Shown: piece after piece, positions 34,201 through 46,139 of the stretch
Layout: each line of letters starts with the position of its first letter
Position numbering within the stretch: the first letter of the stretch is position 1
Assembly (NCBI RefSeq): GCF_003672135.1
Contig: NC_039514.1
Span: 7,135,287-7,199,286 of the forward strand
Length of the DNA: 64,000 bases
Source of the DNA: Ooceraea biroi
Lineage: Eukaryota; Arthropoda; Insecta; Hymenoptera; Formicidae
Direction: 5' to 3'
The notes under the pieces: generated by a model
The model's input: the letters and a program-made list of their open reading frames with translations, nothing else
Told to the model about the DNA's origin: nothing
Database searches by the model: none
Made by a program: the position numbers and the translations under genes

Positions 34201-36640
34201 GCGCGTATGCCTACGAGTACTTTCGCCCGCGACTGCGAGGGGTGCGTTCCAAAAGTGTCTCCAGCTTCCTCAGTCGCATATTCTTCGGCTTACTCGGCTG
34301 GAGCCCGATTTCCAATTTCATTAATCTCTCAGTCCGTCAAGAAGGAAGGAGAATTATGACGAGGACAATCGGTTCTGTGGCAAATAATAATATTTAAATA
34401 AAAATTAAATTCTGTTTTTGTTTTGTTTAAATTTAAGTTCTGTTCGAAAAGAAATTTTAGTTCCCGCTGAGAAATTATGAAAATGTGTAAAACGGAAAGA
34501 TGAAAGGAAGAATAGTCACGCGAACTGTTCTTTGAAGAAGACTCGCCTCGCCTGTAATGCGGGAGTACATAAATGAAAGCGCAGTGACAGTTTTAGTAGG
34601 TTTCGTGCACGCGAGACAAGCTGCGGCATGTACCTATATAATATGCGGCCAACAAAACGGTTAGACTTGATGAATAAAAGGTCTATTATCGCATTAACTA
34701 CGGCGCCCGCGATAATTAGTTTTCGCGAAACACGATAACACGCGATACCTTCTCAGCTACCGCTCGCGCGGTTACCTCGCTCGGCTGCTAACCCAAATAA
34801 TGAGGTGGTACAATTGAGGATTAGTCGAGCCACGCTTAATCCAATTTGTCATCTAACGCGATCATCGTCGTCCTCGTCGTCGTGATCGTCGTGACTCTGC
34901 AGGGCGAATTATCCGCGCGTCCGCGCAGGCCGAACGGTGCTTGACGCGCGCGAGCGACCGAGCGATTGCTGATCATTTATAAAACTATTCCAAGCTCAAT
35001 CGCCCTTTCAATGGCAGCAACAAAGTCCGATCGCGCCCGCGAAACGCTCGGTGCACACGGTGCATTGCGTCGGTCGGCCATTTATCTCTAAATGCAGCGG
35101 CGGGACAATGCACAACGGGGCGATCATTAAAAACGCTGTCGAACGCCAACGCGATGATCTTCCGGCAAAGCGTATGTATCTTTCCAATCTCGCCAATTTC
35201 CTGGAAAGAATCGATCACCGCGACAAAAGCGGCGTCAGTCCCGCCGAACAATTGGCCCCGAACTAATTCGATGGTGATCGGAGAGTCGATAGGCGGGGTT
35301 GGCGTTGAAGAGCGGGCGATAGAGGTGGCGGAGAAGAAAGACCGGGTGAGACGAATCCCAAAGAAGAACAAGGAGAGTCGAAGATCAGCCGAACGAGGGA
35401 GAAACGCGCGCTGCTGACGACGCGAGAGAGGGAGATCGGTATTGCGGACGCATCCGCTGGTTACGTTCGATTGGCTGGCAGGGCGGTAGGCCAGCAATTA
35501 CCTAAATGGTCGGGTAAACAATATCCGTGCACCGAGTTAAGAGCCGAGCGGTAGCAGGCAGCAGCTTTCGCATCAGCCGGTCCGTCCACCCGCCGATCGG
35601 TCGACCGGTCGTTTGGGTTGATCGTTGTGTTGGTCCTGATTTGATCGCCAACATTACCACTACCACCACCAGCCACCACCACCATCACGACTACTACCAC
35701 CACCACCAGCACCATCGACGTCGTCGTTGTCGTTGTCGTCGTCATCGCTCCCCGCTCAGCACGAGTCATGAGAGAGAAGTTATCTCTGTGTACCTACCAC
35801 GATTATACTCTTCATCCCAGACGCGAGAGATCGCTATACAGGATCGTTGGAGAGGCCGCGATGCGCCGCCCCCACACCCGCCGACGATCATCGCCAAACC
35901 CACCGAGCGTTTCGCGATCGCGTATACATGCGGCGAGAGCATGCAATTCCTCCACACACTTCCTCCTCCTCCTCCTCCACCTCCAAGCTTCCTTTCTATC
36001 CTTCCTTCCTTCCTTCCTTCCCGAGCGCGACGAATGATGCCGACGCCGCCGCGTGGATCCGGAGGGAAAAGTGTTCCTCCATCGACGCCGTGCTCGCCGT
36101 GCAATCGTTGTGGTGGTTAAATCAAAGACAAACCACTTTAGCCGGTCCGATAGCGGAACGGGGCGGGGTGACGCGGGGGACCGGACAAGGGCGGAGAGAA
36201 GCGGGGCAGGGTGGAGACGCGGTACCTGTGTGTACACACCCGGGTATCTGGTGAAAGCTCGCCGCGAAACGTCTGCACGCGGCTCGTCCGCGTGTTCGTG
36301 CCTCGTCCATTCAGGCCTGGGTACGCTCGTGTGAGTTCACCCCCTCGGCTGTGTACGTGTACGCATGTGTATGCGTATGCGCGCACGTGTACGCGTGTAA
36401 GTGTGTGTGCAGCGATGCGCACGCGACCCACACAGAGGCACGCCGCGTTCTCGCGGTGCGGTTCTCGGTTACGAGCGTGTTAAAGCACGTGTGTGCGCGC
36501 AACCCCCGACGGAGAGTCGGCCGGCACGCCCATTGGCGGCGGACGGGAGCTTTTTGAGCAGCGCGAGCGGGGTTAACCACGCCCAGCCGAGGCGGAACGA
36601 ACCCCCGCTTTCGCCGTTCCACTCGGACCCACGGCGCCTC
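28250..36640. other. Non-coding desert, second part, upstream of slouch
   Basis: No supportable gene. Local content includes ATGGCGG at 29114 with paired GCCATTA motifs at 29288 and 29301, a GT/TA-rich patch at 29730-29860, a GTC repeat flanked by inverse CGCTACC/GGTAGCG at 31565-31593, a purine tract (32280-32420) then a pyrimidine tract (32490-32640), GTC-rich sequence at 34861-34895, a (CCA)n run near 35655-35715, a CTTCCTTC run at 35998-36022 and a GT-rich run at 36345-36410. Frames over 100 codons here follow GC bias or triplet repeats. Confidence 0.6.
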
Positions 36641-37155
36641 CGCTCACGACAGCTCTCTCCTCGGGGGCGCTAATAATACGCCGATATACCACCGATTCTG
36701 CCACCATGGCTCTACACGGGACTCCCGAGAGTAACTGCCGCGGTACGCGCGCCGCGTCGCCCGACCAAAGACATTGCTAATCGCGCGCCCATGCCGCGAG
36801 GGATATCCCAAATCCACGATCCGCACCCCCGTCGCAGTCGCGGGTAGTCGCAAGTGGTGGGTGCATTTCCGCCACGTTACCGTCTCATCGGTGTCCCGAG
36901 AAACCCGCGACGTATCGAACTACCAGTGCCAACATCGAGCAGTGCCGGGATCAGTGAGACGTTCAAGAAGAAAGGGTGTTCCGCGTGCGATGGAATCGCA
37001 TTCACGCGGCTGATCACCGGATCGGGTTGCTCGGAGAGTGGACCTCCCCGATTGGAGCGGTATACGAACGGTCCCGCGTGCGAGCGTAGTGACTCGCGAG
37101 GATGAAGGGTCGCGAGATCAGGTAAAAAGGGTGATCGCCTTCTCACTAGCGGGTA
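36640..37155 (+). promoter_or_regulatory. Likely promoter-proximal region and 5' leader of slouch
   Basis: CpG-rich sequence directly upstream of the slouch start. An ATCAGTG initiator-like element lies near 36951, but no TATA box or convincing downstream promoter element accompanies it. An in-frame TAG at 37147-37149 closes the coding frame 9 bases before the first ATG. Confidence 0.3.
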
Positions 37156-40100
37156 ATGTGGAGGATGCAGGAAGGCAGGACCGTGTCGCCTCTAGGACCG
37201 GTCGTCCTACCGCGGGAGGAGGCTGACATGCGTGCGGGTCTGTCGCTACCGCCTCAGGAGAGGAGGCCCGTGTTGCTGGTGCGCACCGGCGAGTCCTTCC
37301 CGAGGTACGACAGCGTGCGGCAGCAGCAGCAGCAACAGTCGCCGTCGCACTCGCCGATCCTGCGATCCGTCACGGTCGTCGAGAAGGATCAGTACCACGA
37401 GCTGGACCCGCAGGTCAGGGAGAAGAGGCCGAACGACGAAGAGGAGGAAGAGCAGGACGAGGAGGAGGAGGACGAGGCCGAGGACGAGCGGAACGCGTCG
37501 GCCAGGAGGAACGTCGTCGTCGACGAGGAGGACGACGAGGAACCGGAGGAGGAAGAGGAGGAGGAGGGTCAATCGGAGAGGCACCGGAACGGCGGCTACC
37601 ACCACGAGGACGGGGACGTCGAGGTCGACGTGTGTCGTGAGGACGCCGACGAGAGCAACCCCAGCAGCCCGGTGGACCTGACGGCACCCTCGTCGAGGGT
37701 GGTCGCGAGCGAGCAGTTCGTACATCCGTTCGCCAACCGCGGGGTGCATCCTTTTACCTGTGTGCAAAGTGGTGGCCCCGTCGGCCACGGGACGCCAGTG
37801 TATATAACGGGGCACGCGGGCGCTACCGGCTCGACCGTGATGACGGTGTGCACTTCCGGTGGCGTGACACGCACCACCACCGGCACGTCGACAGGTAGCA
37901 TCACCACGACCGCCACCGGCACGGTGCAGACGAACAACAAGCGGTGCCTCGCATTCTCCGTCGAGAATATCCTGGACCCGAATAAGTTTACCGGTGGCCG
38001 CGTCGTCCACAATCGCGTGCATCATCGCCGACACCGACGAGCCGGCAGCGTGCACGAAGGTGAATAACAAATTTCTCGTATTTCGTCACATTTCTCGGCG
38101 CATCCCCTTAGATCGGTCAATTGACGTTTTCAATTAGGCAGACACGACTGTAGCTGTCACTGAAGCGTTTCGCAGCTACACACACTGGCAGATGATCTAA
38201 GAATAACCGGCCGCGTGATGTCTTAAGTGGCCGTTTCAGTCAGATTTTAATTGGTTGAAGCAGAAAGAGCAAGTCGACCGGTAGACTCCGAGTCATTCGT
38301 TTTAGATTAAACTTGATCTCCTTGGCTTTGACAAAAAGTTTACCGTTGAACGTGGGCGTGTTACTTGAAGAGAGGATCTTAAAGTCGCGAACATTTTTTA
38401 CATTTTCAACATGATAGAAATTAATACAAAATTTGCATAACACGATATTGCACAGAGTAACAATAAAAAAGACTTTCACTAAACGCCGCATAAATTAAAC
38501 GTTTACAATAACGATTAAAATTTTGTATTAATTTGTTGCTTTGAAAGGAAAATTTTTCCAACTATTTGTATTGAACAATATCATCCCACATTCGCGCGTA
38601 ACCGCTTTCAAGTTCAAGTTTTCAATCGCAACGATCGCGAGATATTTTTCCGCGCGTTCGCCGTCTTAGCCCTCTTGATCGTCTCGCTAGTGCTCTCTCG
38701 CTTCTTCCTCGTTCTAACTTTAGACGCATAAAGGAGGACCTCTTCTCCGACGATCGCGCAATTTCGGGAGCTGCGGGGCTATTTACGTGTACGACGATAC
38801 ACGCGGAGATACCGACAAAAGTGACGACGTCGAGATGCTTCATGCAGGAACGTGAGAATGAAGCTCCTCCAGTGTCTCATTAGCGTCGCTCTCGATAATA
38901 TCAGCGCGGAGCGATTGCAATACGCGCGTGCAACGAGACTCCGCGACGCTAATTTACGCGCGAGGAAATTGCTCGAGGAGCATAAATACGGTCAACCAAG
39001 TGCGGAGATAGAGACATTATTAAAAGGCACCCTCAAGATTATATACTAACGACTATTATTATTATTCAACTTTGCGGGTGGCGAGGTAATTAGTATTCAT
39101 GCAGTGCAGATTTTGTATTAAAAAGAAGGCAGGTTATTAATTTTATTCGCGAATTAAATTGTAACTTCATTCAACTGGAATTAACAGCTTCCCAACTAAT
39201 GGCGTACCTTAGTTTATCTGACTTTAATAGAACGCACTTCGTCTCTCTGTTTTCCTAGCAGAATTATTATAATTATTACACGCCAATCGCTGGCGGAATT
39301 CTCCGTTCCAACGGAGAATTCCGCGGATCATCGTGTTACCGATATGCGCAAACAATTAAAACTCTGGCGGCCAATCTCGTTGCGGGGGAATTTTGTGTAG
39401 CCCCTCCGAGCGTGCCCTCGGCACGTTCGAAGGCCGAGGGAAATTTATCGGTGGTGGATCGCGCGCGAGTTCGGTGACCGTTCGCCGCGCGCGGAGGATC
39501 CCAATTTCACAGTTGACTTTCGAATTTAATGGAGTCTGGCGGGGGGGGGGGGCAGCGACAAGAGAAGTGGTCCTGCGGACCGATAAGGGACGGAAGAAGC
39601 ATCCCGAAGAAGGGGTGAAGCAAGGCAGAAGCGGATAGCACGACGGCGACGGCGGTGGTGGCGGGCAGGGGAAGCGGCGGCGGCGGCCTGTCGGAGCGTG
39701 ACAAATTGCTCCGCTAATCTGCGTTAACCAGTCCTTGAACCCCGTCATCGTCGTCCCTTTATCCCGGTACGGGACACCGGGTGCTTGCGAAATCAGCGGC
39801 GACGACGGACGGTCCGACCGACGTTCTCCAACGTCGGCCACCCTCAGCGAGGGTGGTGATAGCTGAAGACGTTCTCCACGTAGGAGAGGAGCGAGCTAGA
39901 AAGAAGAACGAGGAGGCCGAGGGTGAGAAAAGGATGCGCGCGAGCGATGGATCGATCGCAGCCGTCGAAATCGAGATTACACGATTGTCGGCTCATCCAT
40001 CTTACGGGGATGGTCGCCGCTTCCCATTAAAAGTGCATCAGACCCGAGCCAATCCGTTTCCACTGCCATCGCCGCCGCCAGCGGGGTCTCCTCTCCCCGC

Positions 40101-43100
40101 CACCCCCGCCATTCGGATCCACCGACGGAATAATATCGCCGGTTGTTATGATAATCGCGCAGCATCGCGCCGTATCGCACCGCATCGCGCCAAGCCGCCC
40201 AGAAAATTGGCTCTTCTGCATCACAATGACTTCTATCCCCCCCCCTCTCTCTCTCTCTCTCTCTTTCCCTTCCTCTTTTTCGCGCTTCTGTACGTTCTCT
40301 CTTTCTCCAATCCTCCCGCCTGTGCCGCCCCGTTGTCGCAGTACCCACGAAACTCACCCCTCCGAGCGTTGCGTTCGTGATCCAGGATCTTCCGCTAGAT
40401 TTCGGCGAAATTTATAATTATCTTACGGACGCCGTGCGGAAAAATCCGGGAGATCCGATGATGCCGATATCCCTATATCGCTTTCCGCAGCTGTTACGTT
40501 CGTTATGGGAAATGAAGAAATCCTCGTGCGCTTATAATTGGTCGTACGACGACAACTCTTTTTATTTTTCTCTTTCTCCCTCGATATAATTTTAATTAGT
40601 CTACTTATGGATCTTAGAAAAATTTTATTTTGCAAGACGTTAAATTATATTTGATTTTAAATCGCGCTACTTATTATACAGCACTGCGACTTCAATTATG
40701 TCAAATTGTTAAATGCATCAACTGAAGAGAGAATGAGAAGGAGAGGGAGAGAGAGATAGAAGATACTCACCGAGATAGATTGTGGAAGCGCGAGCCATCG
40801 CCGCGAGCGGAAACGCTTAGGGATTTTGTTTATTGCGTGTATCCCGATCGTGCCACTTGTCGTTAAACACTGTCATTGTGTTTAATGAGGAAAACCGAAA
40901 TGAGATAAGTATTCCCATGTCTGCTCCTTTGTCGCGGCACATTGCGAGCGGACCCCCTCGTGTACCCTTAACGTGCCCCTCAGGGACTCGACGCACACAT
41001 CCCCGATCGCTCCGCTCGCACGTAACTCGCTTGATCGTGGTTAATGAAGAAGATCTAAACGATACGAATGATCCTGCGCTCGCGGCGACGCTACCCCCCA
41101 CAGAGCGCAATGACGGAAACGCGATATGCGGTCGTTAATTTCTTGATAAGGTCGATTAATCTCATGTTGTCGCAGCTGTCATGCCAACCGGCGAAATGGC
41201 GTTGATAATGCTCCTCTTGAGGAAACGATTCCATTATTCTTCTGGATCCACGCTGTCAAGGATACATCGTACGTTTTTTGCAGACGAAACTCATTCTGAG
41301 ACATGGATGTTTCTTTGTAAACAATTAATCAATTAATCCCTGCACCGTTTGATTCTTTAATTTCATTACGTTATACTTAAGACATTGCATGTGAGCTTAG
41401 GGAAAATTTTAATAAATAAACGAGACCCCACACGTCGCATTAGGTACATTGGACGTATCATTGGAGACATCGGAGACGAAACGGATTTCGGCAAGGGACA
41501 ACGTTCGACGTATATATCATCAAAGACTGCGGGGTGTTTCGGGCGACGAAACGGGAACGCCGCAATCCTCGGTAAAGCGCGCGCGGATGTGCGGGGCGAA
41601 GGAGAAACAATATAAATTACGAAATTCAATTAGACGCAATCAATCGGCGCCAGCCAGGTATATCTCGATGTGGGGGACCACGTTATATGAGAACGAACGG
41701 GGCAGTGTATACTTGGCGGAAGAAGGCCAAAAAGGGAGCGCTCGGGAGACAGAGGGAGGAAAAGGTAGCCGCTTGGCGGCCTGTACGACGGGGCAAGAAC
41801 GATCGCGCGTTAACGAGATACAAATCCCATTACGGCGTAAACCTTCTCGATCCGTCGCCCCCTACGGACTTCCAACCCCCAGGCACTGTGCTAGGCTGCA
41901 GGCTATGGGCCACGAGTCACGCCAATTCGGATAAAGTCCCACTGTCTCCCTCTCTCTGTCCGTTTCTCTATCCGTCTTGCTTATACTCTCGGTCTCTCTC
42001 CCCTTTTCCCTCTTTCTCCCTCTCTTTATCCTTCTCTGTCTCTTGCTGCCTTCAACGCCGACAACATCCCCGTCGCTTTCCGTCCTCTCCGTGTCTGTCT
42101 CTTCCTCTCTATCCCTCCGGTTTTATTCGGCAGGCCGTCCCCACCCGCGGCATCCCAGGGGCACCCCAACCCCCACGGGCCAGAGCCAGGGAATATCTGT
42201 CCCCGGGACATCTGCGTGCTGATTGAATCTCCAATCTCCTCTCTCATTGAGCGAACGATTGGCCGTTCTTTCTCTCTGTCCCCGTGCGCGCAGTTCTCTC
42301 GCTTCCTCCGTGATTCGCGCACGGATTGTTTCGTTCGCAGGCTCGATCAGTGACTCGGCTCGGTCGCACGATCGGCCTGCACCTCTTTCATGAGGGATGA
42401 TACCTCCTTGGAGGAATCAAGCGCAGCTCGCTGAACGGCGCGCGAATTTGCGCGACCGTCGGGCGCACGAATTTCAATTTGATCTCTCAAGACCAAAGTT
42501 TATTCGGGTAGTTGGGAGATAATTGGTAGTAACGATTATTTGATTTGCTAATTAATAGTCTGGAGAAGATATCTTATGTACTTCAGCATTGAATGACTTT
42601 CTCGGACACGTCTTGGGCGCATTTGGAGTCGATCTTACCTTTCTCGGCATAAATTGAATTTTAGGAAATGAGGACGAGTGAACTATTAAGTTATTAGAAT
42701 TAGAAAATCCTCGACTTCGCGGTGAATGAAACGAATATCCGGTAAATCTGGAAGTACAACACGGCGTCGGACTCGCCTCGTGTGATGGGAAACGCGACAT
42801 CCGCGGCGCAATTTTACCCCTCGTATAATCAATCCTCGTCACCCGACACCGATCCCACCGTATCACCACCTCGCCCTTCGCGGTTACCTTCCATCGCATG
42901 ACGCAAAAGTGATCCCAAGTGATTATTATTTCCAGACGGCGACTCGCGGGGCGAGTTCGCCTGCGGCAGCGGCCAGGAAGATGAGGAAGGTACACCGGAC
43001 ACCGTCATTGAGGAGATGGAAGAAGACGCCGAGGAGGAGGACGACGACGAGGAGATTGAGATGCGGGTGGTGGATCAGGACGCCGGCAGTGTCGGCCGGG

Positions 43101-43828
43101 AAAATACGAGCGGCGGCACCACCACGGCCACGGCCAACTGCAAGAAACGGCAGTCCTCGTCGTCGTCGTCCACGTCGTCCAGTAGCGTCCAGGTGCAAAA
43201 CTGTCAGGGTCAGGGTCAGAACGGGCAGAACGGTACCAGCGGCGGCGGTGGCGGCGGCAGCGGTGGTGGCGGGGGTAACAGCAACGCCGGTGGCAAACCC
43301 AGAAGAGCGCGAACGGCCTTCACGTACGAGCAGCTGGTCCGACTGGAGAACAAGTTCAAGACCACCCGGTACCTGTCGGTGTGCGAGCGCCTGAACCTGG
43401 CGCTCGAGCTCCAGCTGACCGAGACCCAGGTGAAGATCTGGTTCCAGAACCGGCGCACCAAGTGGAAGAAGCAGAACCCGGGCCTGGACGTGAACAGTCC
43501 CACGGTGCCGTCGGCGCCGCCGCACCCGTCGCCGTACGCACCGGCTTTCCTCTTCGCCGCGCACCCACACCAGCACCCGCTGCCGCACTCGCACGCGCAC
43601 CCTCATCCACACGCCCACGTACATCACCCGCCACCCCCGGTGCCGCCGCCCGGCTACTACCATCCAGCAGCCCCACCTTACCCGCCGACCGGACCGACCT
43701 TCTTCGGCCATCATCTGTCGGCGACTCCTGCTGCGACTGCGTCGGGACCGCCGCCGACCTCGACGCCTTCCTCCACCGGCCTGGCCCTCTCGTCTCATCC
43801 GCTCCCGCACACGCACCCGCACGCGTAG
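37156..43828 (+). CDS. slou: NK1-class homeobox transcription factor slouch; two coding exons
   Basis: Exons 37156-38059 and 42936-43828 (GT-AG, 4876-base intron, phase 1) encode 598 aa. slouch/NK1 specifies muscle founder cells and some neurons as a nuclear DNA-binding protein, usually a repressor. Residues 423-482 are the homeodomain (43298-43477): it starts PRRARTAFTYEQLVRLENKF, has LTETQVKIWFQNRRTKWKK, with W470, Q472 and N473 at the canonical positions 48, 50 and 51, and is followed by the NK1-type PGLDVNSPT. An eh1-like Groucho-binding motif, FSVENILD, lies at 267-274 just before the splice site. Exon 1 also has a Gln run and long Glu/Asp-rich segments. Exon 2 has an acidic stretch, a Gly run before the homeodomain, and a His/Pro-rich region at 511-545. 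ATG 37156 is chosen because of the in-frame stop 9 bases upstream; ATG 37165 is an alternative. Drosophila Slouch is of similar length (659 aa). Confidence 0.95.
38060..42935 (+). other. Intron of slouch
   Basis: It starts GTGAAT and ends TTTCCAG. It contains AT-rich sequence (38230-38560), a perfect hairpin at 39293-39324, a poly-G run near 39540-39552, CT microsatellites at 40245-40264, a purine patch (41690-41770) and a long pyrimidine tract (41940-42130). No internal exon is needed to keep the frame. The open frames inside (for example 38852-39049 and 41687-42226) are not supported by any family signature. Confidence 0.8.
39293..39324. repeat. Perfect 15-bp palindrome with 2-base loop in the slouch intron
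   Basis: Arms 39293-39307 and 39310-39324 are exact inverse copies (GCGGAATTCTCCGTT and its complement) separated by CC. Confidence 0.9.
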
Positions 43829-45270
43829 CGAACTCGACGACGACAGCTCGCGTCAACGTCCTCGCCTTCGTAGTCCTCGGCAAGGAACTCGACGGGTACT
43901 CGTGCGAGCACGCTTCACGCCCCGTAGAGAAAAGTACCCGGAAGAAGGGAACGAGCGGACGAAAGGAGGCGCACATAGGTTCGTTGGACTACTCCGTGCA
44001 CTCGTCGGATGTCGACTCGTTCGAAGCTGGCAGCTCGACGACGCTCTTCGTTTCTCGGTTGGTTGTTTCTTCACGGCGATTGCAGTTATTTTTTTCGAAT
44101 TGATAGGGGAAGTTAGTTCGCGCTGACGAGCGGATCGGGAATGAATTTTTCGAAAATAGCACGAGTCCATCCTAGTCCTTTGTCCAAGACTCGCCAGTGC
44201 GATTGTTATTTGAACTTTCATTCTTGGACTTGTGGTATTTTCTGCATGCAAGTATTATGCGATTTTGGTGTGTCGGGATTGCGACTTCTGTTCGACATTT
44301 AGAGGAAAAATATTGAACTTTAATTAAGCGTCGTCTATCGCACGGCGAATGTGTAGTGCTTTCGTTTCTCGTCGGATCGAGTCGCGATGTTATATTTTGC
44401 CTTCCCGTTGCGTACATGGGACGACTCGATAGCATAATCGGTTTACGTAGGGTGACGTTCAAAAAACGAGCGTATCTCGTTCCGGCCCGACATTGGCCAA
44501 ACATTGGAACTCCACGCAACGTATTTCCCTCCCGGCGTCGATTCTTGGACAATGGTGAGGAGAAGGACGTTCCTTTGTAACGAGAAAACGCACTCGTCCC
44601 TCTTGATAGATAACCGGACGTTTAACAGGAAAGCGAGATGGTAATAGAGTAGAAGGCAGAGAGTCCCATTAAAAAGTTTTGATTACTTCGGAGCTTCTCC
44701 AATTTGCACTCATCGCTCCTCGTTTGCGAGCTCCGCATCGCGACGATTGAACAGAGCCATAAACTGTAGTAATATTGCCCGGAATCGGCGAGCCATGCTT
44801 TGCCTAATAAAAGAGAAAAGGAACTTCGCGGTACTTTCCTCCGAGTTGTAAAGTAAAATGGCACGAATACCCGAGTCCTTGTCGTTTTCTCACCTTTGTA
44901 ACATATTCCGTTTGTCGTCGCGACGTTAAGCGACGCCGGAAGCTCGTCTCGAGAAGAAGTAGATTTTATCAGAAAACGCTCTTAGCAGTAAGATGACGTG
45001 TGCGTGTGCGTGTGCGAGGGTATGATGGGTATGCATATTTATGCGTGCGATTCTGTGATTGTGCGAGAAATTTAGTGAGCAATGTTGCGTGCTGATCGCG
45101 AGAGCGATGATCGCACGTCCGGAACATAGTGATCGTTCCTGTGTAAAATAAAAATCATACGTTACGCTCGTAAAAAAAGGGAAAAAAGCACCAAAAAAAA
45201 CCTGCAACCAGTGTGTGTACAGATGCGAGAGCTCGATCCCCCGCCGTGCACGGCGCGACAAGAATAAAGA
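43829..45270 (+). other. Probable 3' untranslated region of slouch and its end
   Basis: Sequence after the stop has no conserved frame. AATAAA hexamers occur at 44806-44811, 45147-45152 and 45263-45268, any of which could end the transcript. Frames at 43356-43976 (minus) and 43381-44103 (plus) overlap the homeobox exon in wrong frames. Confidence 0.4.
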
Positions 45271-45746
45271 TCGATTTTGCTTGCCGCTCTCGGTAAAATG
45301 TCGCGTTTCGCGGCAACAATGCGCCGTATTGTTCGCGCGTCCCGCGTTTGTCGCGGAATGTTAATTCCGCTGCCGCGGGTGAAATTACAAATTTCATCTC
45401 TCGTCCGCGTCGTCTAATGCTGTAATACCGTCGCGACGCGGTACGGTGCGTCATTCAGCCGTTGAAATATCGGCGCGGGTTCAATTGCGCGACGAACACA
45501 ACAGAGCGCCAATTCTCGCTGAATTCTGCGTGAGAACGCACGAGGGAACAAGAAGAGAGGAGAACGCTCGGATTTTTTCCCATTTCCGCGGCAAGTTGCA
45601 AAATCGAAAATCGAACTCACCCCCTGCCCCTGTCAATTCCCGTTCGAGGCGTCACGCTCCGCGTTCACCGGCGCGTTCACCAGCACGTCGAATCAGAATC
45701 GAGCTGTCATTCTATGCGTCACTCGACAATTTTTAGCTCCTCAATG

Positions 45747-45770
45747 CTCTCTCTCTCTCTCTCTCTCTCT
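45747..45770. repeat. (CT)n microsatellite
   Basis: Uninterrupted CT run of about 24 bases, then ATTTCTCTC. Confidence 0.9.
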
Positions 45771-46106
45771 ATTTCTCTCAACTGTTGCAGCTGGTTAAGA
45801 ACGCGACGTTCTTACGTAAAGAGCGCCATAAGTTCAATTAAGGCGACGCTGAAAGCCGACGGCGCGCTCCCGTATCACAGAATCTCAGAATCGAGTGCCG
45901 TAATTGCTTTTTCCTTACCACCCGTTTCACCCCCGGCAGCTCGCCGATTACGTTTTTTCTTTATCAACCCTTAACGAGCGACGATCGCTCGTCTGTCGTC
46001 CCCGATAACGCGGCCCGTCTGATTTCGGGCACGGGGGAGAAGCGGCCGTTGTTTTTGCGGCGGACAAGGGGGAGAGTCGTGCCACGAAGAGGAGATGCAG
46101 CAGGCA

Positions 46107-46139
46107 GAGGAGGAGCAGGAGGAGCAGGAGGAGCAAGAA
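46107..46139 (+). repeat. GAGGAGCAG tandem repeat
   Basis: About three and a half copies of a 9-base purine-rich unit. On the minus strand it produces a Leu/Pro-rich frame of no significance. Confidence 0.75.

Noticed and set aside
35527..36120. His-rich 197-codon frame resembling a transcription-factor tail
   Set aside because: The His stretch is a translated CCA/CAC microsatellite; adjoining residues are not conserved and all neighbouring frames are open as well.
38852..39049. 65-codon frame in the slouch intron that looks somewhat protein-like
   Set aside because: Short, no family resemblance, no need for an extra exon, and splice sites keeping the slouch frame were not found.
42926..43822. 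298-codon frame opposite the slouch second exon
   Set aside because: A shadow of the GC-rich homeobox exon in antisense; Arg-rich without any domain.
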